From contig NZ_CP085876.1 in assembly GCF_013284245.2 (NCBI RefSeq), forward strand, positions 5,172,001 to 5,236,000: a stretch of 64,000 bases of DNA, read 5' to 3'. The DNA is from Brevibacillus sp. DP1.3A (GTDB lineage: Bacteria > Bacillota > Bacilli > Brevibacillales > Brevibacillaceae). Position numbers and translations under genes: made by a program. Shown here piece by piece: positions 57,700 to 64,000 of this stretch. The notes beneath the pieces are model-generated. The model was not told where the DNA came from. It saw only the letters and a list, made by a program, of their open reading frames with translations, and did no database searches. The first letter of the stretch is position 1. Each line of letters begins with the position of its first letter.

Positions 57700-57713
57700 A
57701 TACGAAGCAACGA

Positions 57714-57749
57714 AAAACCCCTTTGCTCGAAATTCGGCAAAGGGGTTTT
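57714..57749. terminator. Bidirectional terminator
   Basis: AAAACCCCTTTGC and GCAAAGGGGTTTT form a 13-bp stem with a 10-base loop. It ends the HD-GYP gene and the convergent gapB gene. Confidence 0.9.
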
Positions 57750-57760
57750 GTTTATGCTAC

Positions 57761-58807
57761 TTATTTTACACCCACAGCAGCTGCTTCTTTTGTTACAGCT
57801 TGATTGTTCTGCTCGGATACGTGGCGAACCAGGTCTACAACACGGCAGGAGTAGCCCCACTCGTTATCGTACCAAGCAATCACTTTCACCTGATTGTCTC
57901 CCATTACCATCGTAGACAGACCGTCGATGATCGAGGAGTGATCGTTGCCATTGAAATCGCTGGATACGAGCGGCTCGTCGCAGAACTCGAGGTAGCCTTT
58001 CATGCTGCCTTCGCTCGCTTCACGCAGGACGCGGTTTACTTCGTCCAATGTAACTGGCTTCTTCGTATTGACCACCAAGTCTACTACAGAAACGTTTGGA
58101 GTAGGTACGCGCAAGGAAAAACCGTTTAGCTTGCCATTCAATTCTGGCAAAACGATTCCTACTGCACGAGCAGCTCCTGTCGTCGTTGGAATGATGGACT
58201 CGCTAGCTGCACGTGCACGACGCAGGTCTTTATGCGGATTGTCGAGATTCACCTGATCGTTTGTAAACGAGTGAATTGTAGTCATGAGACCTTGTTCGAT
58301 ACCGAATGCATCGTTGAGCACTTTTGCCACAGGTGCGAGACAGTTGGTTGTGCAGGAAGCATTGGAGATAATGTGATGATTCGCATGGTCGTAGGTGCCA
58401 TCGTTTACACCCATCACGATCGTGACGTCTTCTTCTTTCGCTGGCGCTGTAATCACAACTTTTTTCGCACCGCTTTGCAGGTGCTTGCCAGCGCCTTCGC
58501 GATTGTTGAATTTACCTGTAGCCTCTACAACGATCTCGACTCCGAGGTCACCCCAAGGCAGCTTCAGCGGATCACGGTCAGACAGTACAACTGTTGCTTT
58601 TCCGTCTACGATAATCTTGTTGTCTTGGACTTCCACTTTATTTTGCAGGCGTCCGTGGATCGTGTCATATTTCAACAAATGCGCAAGCGTCTCCGCTGGG
58701 TAGCTGGCGTTGATTGCAACGATTTCAATGTTGGGGTCCTGGATAGCGCGGCGGAATACCATGCGGCCAATACGTCCGAAACCATTAATACCGATTTTAA
58801 TTGTCAT
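57761..58807 (-). CDS. gapB: Glyceraldehyde-3-phosphate dehydrogenase, GapB type
   Basis: A 348-residue type I GAPDH. 'IGINGFGRIGRMVFRRA' binds the dinucleotide, and 'SNASCTTNCLAP' holds the catalytic Cys near 152. The sequence follows B. subtilis GapB closely ('INASYPAETLAHLLKYDTIHGR', 'DPLKLPWGDL'), including residues around 33 that lack the NAD-selective Asp. It is thus probably the NADP-dependent, gluconeogenic enzyme producing glyceraldehyde-3-phosphate. ATG 58807 follows AAAGGGG; an extended frame upstream is not coding. The promoter at 58854-58881 carries an exact CcpN box, fitting repression on glucose. It is followed on the same strand by no gene. Confidence 0.92.
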   Translation of the reverse strand: MTIKIGINGFGRIGRMVFRRAIQDPNIEIVAINASYPAETLAHLLKYDTIHGRLQNKVEVQDNKIIVDGKATVVLSDRDPLKLPWGDLGVEIVVEATGKFNNREGAGKHLQSGAKKVVITAPAKEEDVTIVMGVNDGTYDHANHHIISNASCTTNCLAPVAKVLNDAFGIEQGLMTTIHSFTNDQVNLDNPHKDLRRARAASESIIPTTTGAARAVGIVLPELNGKLNGFSLRVPTPNVSVVDLVVNTKKPVTLDEVNRVLREASEGSMKGYLEFCDEPLVSSDFNGNDHSSIIDGLSTMVMGDNQVKVIAWYDNEWGYSCRVVDLVRHVSEQNNQAVTKEAAAVGVK

Positions 58808-58853
58808 ATATAGAAACCCCTTTCGAATTGAGTTACGCTTATCTGATACTTTT

Positions 58854-58881
58854 ATTATAATAAGTATGACACAATTATCAA
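58854..58881 (-). promoter_or_regulatory. gapB promoter with CcpN box
   Basis: On the minus strand, TTGATA (58876-58881) and TATAAT (58854-58859) are 16 bp apart. The spacer contains TGTGTCATACT (58863-58873), an exact match to the CcpN consensus TRTGHYATAYW. CcpN represses gapB and pckA on glucose in B. subtilis, so this gene is probably controlled the same way. Confidence 0.75.
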
Positions 58882-58936
58882 TGTGTTTTACTGAAAAATA
58901 AATATTTGGACGATTTACCCTACCCAAAAAAAGAGA

Positions 58937-58974
58937 AAAAAGCCGCTCTCTTATCAGCAAGAGAAGCGGCTTTT
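58937..58974. terminator. Terminator of the polA-mutM-coaE-transglycosylase unit
   Basis: AAAAGCCGCT and AGCGGCTTTT with an inner CTCTT/AAGAG arm; the minus strand continues with T-runs. It lies eight bases past the transglycosylase stop and insulates gapB. Confidence 0.88.
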
Positions 58975-58982
58975 CATGATTT

Positions 58983-59546
58983 TTAACGTAATTGAAAGTC
59001 GTATATATTTTTGTAACGATCATGATAATAGAGCACTCGCTGGACATATTGACGGGTCTCCCCATATGGAATGTCCTCAATCGTCTCGCGAGTTCCGTTC
59101 CATTGCTCACTCGCGAGCCATCCGTTTACTTTGCCCGGACCGGCGTTGTAGGCTGCAATGACTTTGACGATATCGCCATCATAGCGGGACAGCAAAAAAT
59201 CGAGATACCATGTCCCAATCTCGATGTTCATGACGGGGTCGTACAAGTATTCACTGTCCTTTGGACGGAAGCCTGCCTCCTTGACGATCCACTGCGCAGT
59301 ATCCGGCATGATTTGCATGAGCCCGACCGCACCTTTTTTCGAAACGCGATCTGTCGCAAACCCACTCTCGGAACGAATGACGGCCAATACCAAATGAGGG
59401 TCCACCTCATATTTCAGTGAAGCCGTCACAATCTGTTGCTCATATTTGATCGGGTACATCCATTTCCACACCAATGGCGTGTTTAGCAGCAGAAATACAC
59501 TCGCCAAAACGAGCAAAATCAATGCTGCACGTTTGCCAAAACTCAT
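58983..59546 (-). CDS. Lytic transglycosylase, SLT family
   Basis: A 187-residue membrane-anchored or secreted enzyme. An N-terminal hydrophobic segment ('ALILLVLASVFLLLNTPLVW') is followed by an SLT domain with the catalytic Glu in 'IRSESGF', 'SKKGAVGLMQIMPDTA' and 'AAYNAGPGKVNGWL'. It cleaves peptidoglycan glycan strands to 1,6-anhydro products. Its start overlaps the coaE stop by four bases (ATGA). The coupling to polA-mutM-coaE is conserved in Bacillales, although the functions differ. Confidence 0.87.
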   Translation of the reverse strand: MSFGKRAALILLVLASVFLLLNTPLVWKWMYPIKYEQQIVTASLKYEVDPHLVLAVIRSESGFATDRVSKKGAVGLMQIMPDTAQWIVKEAGFRPKDSEYLYDPVMNIEIGTWYLDFLLSRYDGDIVKVIAAYNAGPGKVNGWLASEQWNGTRETIEDIPYGETRQYVQRVLYYHDRYKNIYDFQLR

Positions 59547-60145
59547 GATTGACGCTCCGATCGAATCGCGGCCAATACCGCCTCCACTTGACGCTCGGTT
59601 TCTTCACGCGAACCAGAATTATCGATCAAAAAGTCTGCGCCCTGCTTCTTCTGATCAATAGGAAACTGCGCCCGCAGTCTTTTTCGTGCTTGTTCTTCTT
59701 CCAATTCGTCGCGCTCCAGCATTCTCGCCAATTGCATCTCATAGGGCGCATAGACAACCACGATTTTTTCTACCATATGCGTAAGCTTGCTCTCATACAG
59801 CAGAGGAATGTCCATAAAGACGATCTCGGCTCCATTCGCTTCTGCTGTTTCGGCCTCTTCCCGCATGACGCGGCGTACCTCGGGATGGACGATGGCGTTC
59901 AGCTTTTGACGCTCGGACTCGTCCGAAAATACGATCTCACCTAGTTTTTTCCGATCAATCTGACCATCTTCCAATAGGATTTCTCTTCCAAAATGGCGCA
60001 CGATCGCTTCATAGGCCAGTTTACCTGGTTCTACGACCTCTCTGGCGATTTGGTCAGCGTCAATGACAGGAATTCCGCGCTCTCGAAGCATACCTGTCAC
60101 TGTGCTTTTCCCAGTAGCAATTCCGCCTGTTAATCCTAGTATCAT
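59543..60145 (-). CDS. coaE: Dephospho-CoA kinase
   Basis: A 200-residue kinase for the last step of coenzyme A synthesis. The P-loop is 'GLTGGIATGKST' at 3-14; 'VIDADQIAREVVEPG' and 'MDIPLLYE' line the substrate site, and 'RAQFPIDQKKQGADFLIDN' closes the lid. ATG 60145 is used because GGAGGA then has normal spacing; the ATG two codons earlier touches it. In one run with mutM (58 bp upstream) and the transglycosylase (overlap). Confidence 0.93.
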   Translation of the reverse strand: MILGLTGGIATGKSTVTGMLRERGIPVIDADQIAREVVEPGKLAYEAIVRHFGREILLEDGQIDRKKLGEIVFSDESERQKLNAIVHPEVRRVMREEAETAEANGAEIVFMDIPLLYESKLTHMVEKIVVVYAPYEMQLARMLERDELEEEQARKRLRAQFPIDQKKQGADFLIDNSGSREETERQVEAVLAAIRSERQS

Positions 60146-60203
60146 GCCCATCCTCCTCCCTTGGTCGAACTGTTATAACTGCTTTGTGAAAAACTTCTCG
60201 AAG

Positions 60204-61034
60204 TTACTGGTTCTTTTGGCAATCGGGACAAATATGCGTCCCTCTGCCGCCGACTACAAACCGAATGATTTCGGCCCCGCACTTCGTGCACGCCTCGTCT
60301 TTTCGTCCATACACTAAAAGCGATTGCTGGAACATTCCCATCTCGCCCTGTCCGTTCACATACGACTTGATGGAGCTACCACCTTGTTCTACCGCTTCTT
60401 GCAAAGTGGAGACAATGCTTTCGTGTAGTCGGATAACTTCTTTATCTGTCAGCTTTCCTGCTGGTTTCTCCGGATGAATGCCTGCTTTAAAGAGTGACTC
60501 GTCCACATAAATATTCCCCAGTCCTACAATACATTCCTGGTTTAGGAGAAGCGGCTTAATTTTTGTTGACCGTCCTTTTAACAATTTCCCCAAAACTTCA
60601 GGAGTAAAACTTTTATCTAGCGGTTCTACTCCCAGTTTTGCCAAAGGTCCGACGGTTGTTTCCTTCCCCTTAGGGAACAGATCCATCGTTCCGAACTGGC
60701 GAACATCCCGATAACGCAGCTCCGTTCCGTCCGTAAAATGGAAGACGACATGGGTATGCTTCTCAACGGGATCATCCGCCTGATACATGCCATAGCGCCC
60801 TTCCATACGCAGATGGGACACGAGCACATCCTCGTTTAAGAAAAACTGAATGAATTTTGCCCGCCGTTGGATATCCTGGATGGTTTGTCCCACCAAGAGA
60901 GATTTGAAAGCTTCCACGTCATCTGGCTGACGCACAATACGCGCCAAATGAACACTTACTCTCTCGATCGTTTTTCCCATAACCAAGCCACGCAGAGTCC
61001 GTACGACGGTTTCTACCTCCGGCAATTCTGGCAT
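60204..61034 (-). CDS. mutM: Formamidopyrimidine-DNA glycosylase
   Basis: A 276-residue base-excision repair enzyme that removes 8-oxoguanine and formamidopyrimidines and nicks the abasic site. The catalytic N-terminus 'PELPEVETVVRTL' (Pro2, Glu3) is exposed after Met removal. 'GRSTKIKPLLLNQECIVGLGNIYVDE' is the helix-two-turn-helix, and the C-terminal zinc finger 'CTKCG...CPDCQ' is complete. It lies 48 bp after polA and before coaE, the standard order. Confidence 0.95.
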   Translation of the reverse strand: MPELPEVETVVRTLRGLVMGKTIERVSVHLARIVRQPDDVEAFKSLLVGQTIQDIQRRAKFIQFFLNEDVLVSHLRMEGRYGMYQADDPVEKHTHVVFHFTDGTELRYRDVRQFGTMDLFPKGKETTVGPLAKLGVEPLDKSFTPEVLGKLLKGRSTKIKPLLLNQECIVGLGNIYVDESLFKAGIHPEKPAGKLTDKEVIRLHESIVSTLQEAVEQGGSSIKSYVNGQGEMGMFQQSLLVYGRKDEACTKCGAEIIRFVVGGRGTHICPDCQKNQ

Positions 61035-61082
61035 ATGCCCTCCTCCTCTCGCTGTCTATCCATCTTTATGTTCTAGGCATGC

Positions 61083-63731
61083 TTACTTCGCATCGTACCA
61101 GGTACGTCCGTCACTGACGTCCACCTTGAGTGGCACGTTGAGGGACAGCGCACTCTCCATCGCTTCTGGCACCAGCTTGCGCATGACCTCCAGCTCATTT
61201 TCTGGCACTTCAAATACAAGCTCATCGTGCACTTGCAAAAGCATGCGGCTAGCAAGACCTTTCTCCTCGAGTGCCTCTTGCATGCGAATCATCGCCAGCT
61301 TGATCACATCGGCAGCAGTACCCTGGATCGGCGTGTTCATCGCAGTACGCTCGGCAAACGAACGCAGGTTAAAGTTGCTGCTGCGAATATCAGGCAGGTA
61401 GCGACGGCGGTTCAACAAGGTCGTCACATAGCCATCCGCCTTCGCCTGTTGGACAATCTCGTCCATCCAGCGCTTCACACCGGAGAAGACATCAAAGTAA
61501 CGCTCAATGAAGTCCCCGGCTTCTTTACGGGTAATATTGAGGTTTTGCGACAGACCGTAGTCGCTGATGCCGTATACAATCCCGAAGTTGACCGCTTTGG
61601 CCTGACGGCGCATCAGCGAAGTCACTTCTTCCTCACTCACACCAAATACGTCCATGGCGGTACGGGTATGAATATCCATTCCTTTTTGGAAGGCGTCAAT
61701 CAAATTTTCGTCTTGCGAAATGTGGGCCAAAATCCGCAGCTCAATCTGGGAATAGTCGGCTGCCAGCATGTACCAGCCGTCCTCCGACGGGATAAACGCC
61801 TCGCGAATCTTGCGTCCTTCTTCCATGCGGATCGGGATATTTTGCAGATTCGGGTCCGTACTGGACAGGCGCCCTGTCGCCGTAGTCGCTTGGTTGTAAA
61901 GCGTATGCACCTTGCTCGTCTTCGTATGGATTTCCTTGGTCAAGCCCTCAATATACGTAGAGCGGAGCTTGCCGAGCTGACGGAAGGTCAGGATCGCATC
62001 GATGATCGGATGGTACGGAGCGAGCTTCTCCAATACATCTGCACTGGTAGAAGGCCCTGTTTTGGTCTTTTTCAATACAGGCAGAGACAAGCGGTCAAAC
62101 AAAATCTCACCCAATTGTTTTGGCGAGTTGATGTTGAATGCCCCACCCGCCAGCTCGTAAATCTGATCTGTCAGACTCGCGAGCTTTTGGTCCAGGTCTT
62201 CCCCCATTTGTACGAGGCGCTCACTGTTTACCTTGATGCCTTGCTTTTCCATGAGAGCCAGTACCATACTCAGCGGGGCTTCCAATTCACCGAGCAGCTT
62301 TTCCATTTCGTTTTCCGCCAGCTGCTCACGCAATACAGGCACGCTTTGCCAGATTGCTGCCGCTTTATGCGCCACATGCTCGCTCAGCACGTCCATTTCA
62401 GGAACAAGACGTTTGGCACCCTTGCCGTACACCTCTTCATCTGACAATACCCGTGTCTGTGCGTATTGAGCCGCAATGCTATCCAAGGTTGGGTTGCTCT
62501 CAGCCGCATTCAGCAGGTAAGAAGCGAGGTACACATCAAAGCTGATGCCTTTTATCGCCAAATCATGCCAAGCGAGTCCAACCGTGTCTCGCTTGCCGTC
62601 AAATACCCACTTCTCCTTCGTCGGATCCGCCAGCCACTCACAGAGTGCCTTCCATTCCTTGGCTACGTCCCACGGAACGAACATCACCGTATCTTCCACA
62701 GCCAGTCCAATTCCGAGGAATGGCGCATGGTGATAGTTTTCCCCATCCATTTCGATGTAAAGAGCCATTGGCGAAGTCAGCTTGGACTCGTACGCCGCTT
62801 TGTTATCCTCTGAAATCATCTCAAACGAAAACGGCTTGGCGTCTGCTTGACCGCTTCCATCTACTGGCTTTGCCACTTTGATCTTGGACAGCAGCGATTT
62901 GAACTCCATCTTTTTAAAGAACTCACTTAGAGGTACACCCTCATAGCCTTCAAAGCCAGTCTCTTGCACATCCAGCTCTACAGGCGCTTCACGCAAAATG
63001 GTTGCCAAGGCTTTACTCATGTTCGCCTTGTCTACATTCTCACGCAGGTTCTCTTGCAGCTTTTTGCCTGACACTTTATCGATGTTTTCCAGTACCTGCT
63101 CAACAGAGCCGTATTCGTGCAGCAGCTTCAGCGCTGTTTTCTCTCCGACACCCGGGACACCTGGAATGTTGTCGGACGAATCGCCCATCAAGCCTTTCAG
63201 ATCAATTATTTGCAGCGGCTTAAGGCCGTACTTTTCGTGAATTTCTTGTGGAGTGTACAGCTCGATTTCGCTGACTCCCTTGCGCGTCAAAGCGACGGAT
63301 ACATGCTCAGACACGAGCTGCAGCATATCTTTGTCTCCGGTAATGACAGTCGTTTTCCAAGCTTGCTCATCAGCCTGCTTCGTCAATGTACCGATAATGT
63401 CATCCGCCTCGTAGCCTTCCAGCTCGAAGCGTTTGATTGAGAAGGCATCCAACAGCTCCCGAATCAATGGAAACTGTTCAGACAGCTCCGGCGGAGTTTT
63501 GCTGCGTCCCCCTTTGTACTCTGCATACTCGCTATGGCGAAACACGACTTTTCCAGCGTCAAAAGCAACCATGATATGCGTTGGCTTCATTTCCTCCAAC
63601 ACTTTTAACAGCATAGTCGTAAAGCCCAGCACTGCGTTCGTATGCAGTCCTGCCGATGTGGACAATAAAGGGAGCGCATAAAACGCCCGGTTCGCAACAC
63701 TGTTTCCATCAATCAACACAAAATGACTCAA
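61083..63731 (-). CDS. polA: DNA polymerase I
   Basis: An 882-residue repair polymerase. Residues 1-290 form the 5'-3' nuclease ('HFVLIDGNSVANRAFYALPL', 'GYEADDIIGTL', 'GDKDMLQLV', 'GDSSDNIPGVPGVGEKTA'). Residues 300-470 form a 3'-5' exonuclease fold without the catalytic acidic motif ('LYIEMDGEN' where DTE is expected), so it has no proofreading, as in Bacillus enzymes. Residues 480-882 form the family-A polymerase ('LLAADYSQIELRIL', 'RRQAKAVNFGIVYG', 'LLQVHDELVFEVP'). The start codon is TTG, nine bases after GAGGGG. It is the first gene of the polA-mutM-coaE-transglycosylase unit. Confidence 0.96.
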   Translation of the reverse strand: MSHFVLIDGNSVANRAFYALPLLSTSAGLHTNAVLGFTTMLLKVLEEMKPTHIMVAFDAGKVVFRHSEYAEYKGGRSKTPPELSEQFPLIRELLDAFSIKRFELEGYEADDIIGTLTKQADEQAWKTTVITGDKDMLQLVSEHVSVALTRKGVSEIELYTPQEIHEKYGLKPLQIIDLKGLMGDSSDNIPGVPGVGEKTALKLLHEYGSVEQVLENIDKVSGKKLQENLRENVDKANMSKALATILREAPVELDVQETGFEGYEGVPLSEFFKKMEFKSLLSKIKVAKPVDGSGQADAKPFSFEMISEDNKAAYESKLTSPMALYIEMDGENYHHAPFLGIGLAVEDTVMFVPWDVAKEWKALCEWLADPTKEKWVFDGKRDTVGLAWHDLAIKGISFDVYLASYLLNAAESNPTLDSIAAQYAQTRVLSDEEVYGKGAKRLVPEMDVLSEHVAHKAAAIWQSVPVLREQLAENEMEKLLGELEAPLSMVLALMEKQGIKVNSERLVQMGEDLDQKLASLTDQIYELAGGAFNINSPKQLGEILFDRLSLPVLKKTKTGPSTSADVLEKLAPYHPIIDAILTFRQLGKLRSTYIEGLTKEIHTKTSKVHTLYNQATTATGRLSSTDPNLQNIPIRMEEGRKIREAFIPSEDGWYMLAADYSQIELRILAHISQDENLIDAFQKGMDIHTRTAMDVFGVSEEEVTSLMRRQAKAVNFGIVYGISDYGLSQNLNITRKEAGDFIERYFDVFSGVKRWMDEIVQQAKADGYVTTLLNRRRYLPDIRSSNFNLRSFAERTAMNTPIQGTAADVIKLAMIRMQEALEEKGLASRMLLQVHDELVFEVPENELEVMRKLVPEAMESALSLNVPLKVDVSDGRTWYDAK

Positions 63732-63873
63732 GGAATTCGACCCCTCTCGTTACAAAACTACTATCTTTAATCGTAACATAGGGCAAACATCAAAGCCAAG
63801 CCGTAGATATGGCGGGTAAAGAACAAGATGATTGAACAGACTATGAAAAAAAATGGACAAGGAAGGTGAACCT

Positions 63874-64000
63874 ATGAATGGGAGGAAAATGATTCCGCTC
63901 TTGCTCACGCTATTTCTTTCCTTCGGGTCTATACCTGCAACAGCGACCCCACATGTAGAGCCTGAGCCCGCAGGCAAAAAGCTGATGGCATTTGTCATTG
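63874..64000 (+). CDS. Secreted protein, 5' part only
   Basis: AAGGAAGGTG precedes an ATG starting a typical Sec signal peptide ('KMIPLLLTLFLSFGSIPATA'), followed by 'TPHVEPEPAGKKLMAFVI' at the window edge. The gene diverges from polA and continues beyond 64000. Too little is present to name a family. Confidence 0.6.
   Translation, partial: MNGRKMIPLLLTLFLSFGSIPATATPHVEPEPAGKKLMAFVI

Noticed and set aside
58808..59110. N-terminal extension of gapB by about 100 codons
   Set aside because: GAPDH starts at 'TIKIGINGFGRIGR'. The upstream part is AT-rich, contains the promoter and terminator, and has no similarity to the family.
61227..62444. 405-codon plus-strand frame opposite polA
   Set aside because: It is antisense to the conserved polymerase domain with no start signals, a typical shadow in a GC-rich gene.
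1..64000. CRISPR array, intact insertion sequence or prophage
   Set aside because: No regularly spaced repeats, complete transposase with inverted ends, or phage structural genes were seen.

Overview
The window looks like a chromosomal segment of a Gram-positive Bacillales bacterium, most likely Brevibacillus or a close Paenibacillaceae relative. This is inferred from the right end. There, polA-mutM-coaE-lytic transglycosylase-gapB-nrdR-dnaB-dnaI follows the order known from the Bacillus subtilis polA to dnaI region, but with an HD-GYP gene where speD might be expected. Strong AGGAGG-type ribosome binding sites, several GTG/TTG starts, SLH-domain surface proteins and Bacillus-type Fur and CcpN sites agree with this. 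No sequence search was possible, so genus and family names rest on motif recognition.

Layout. 1-1.1 kb: AT-rich accessory DNA with a winged-helix regulator under Fur-like boxes and a relic of a Tn554-type accessory gene. 1.2-5.8 kb: an alpha/beta hydrolase behind a leader terminator, then an ECF transporter (fused A-A' ATPase plus T protein) diverging from an AraC-type activator across a near-perfect Fur box. 5.8-15 kb: DoxX-like, TerB-like, TraB/GumN-like, a WYL regulator-NmrA-DrrA-DrrB operon, a FIVAR/SLH surface protein and a DUF418 membrane protein. 15-22 kb: remnants of an exonuclease and of a phosphatase, a lipoprotein with two tandem SGNH hydrolase domains, a giant GNAT fusion paired with an amidohydrolase, and a DegV protein. 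22-30 kb: CoxG-like and DUF4253 proteins, then a YxdLM-YxeA-YxdJK-like antimicrobial peptide sensing and detoxification module ending in a VanZ-RDD fusion. Three helically phased direct repeats lie upstream of it. 30.4-31.4 kb: two decayed genes (SRPBCC and SnoaL-like). 31.5-38.5 kb: a DUF3817-MFS fusion, an MFS/MarR pair with two copies of one 24-bp operator, a TetR-DUF4180-SUMF1 operon, and an AraC/quinone reductase pair. 38.6-42.6 kb: a Fur-boxed monooxygenase plus siderophore-type binding lipoprotein, an AraC regulator and an orphan ECF S component. 42.6-48 kb: a TetR/GNAT pair, then an MHS-family transporter diverging from a LytS/LytT two-component system, with a large inverted repeat between them. 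48-50 kb: an AT-rich acyltransferase islet between a 5'-truncated tRNA-Ala and an intact tRNA-Ala(GGC). 50-52.6 kb: a secreted protein of ten Ig-like repeats. 52.8-64 kb: YdcF and the conserved replication, repair and gluconeogenesis block, ending in the first part of a secreted protein.

The recurring themes are iron (two clear Fur boxes plus weaker ones), small-molecule efflux with local regulators, and cell-envelope stress sensing. Several one-gene decays show internal deletions or a single stop codon. No CRISPR array, intact insertion sequence or prophage was seen.
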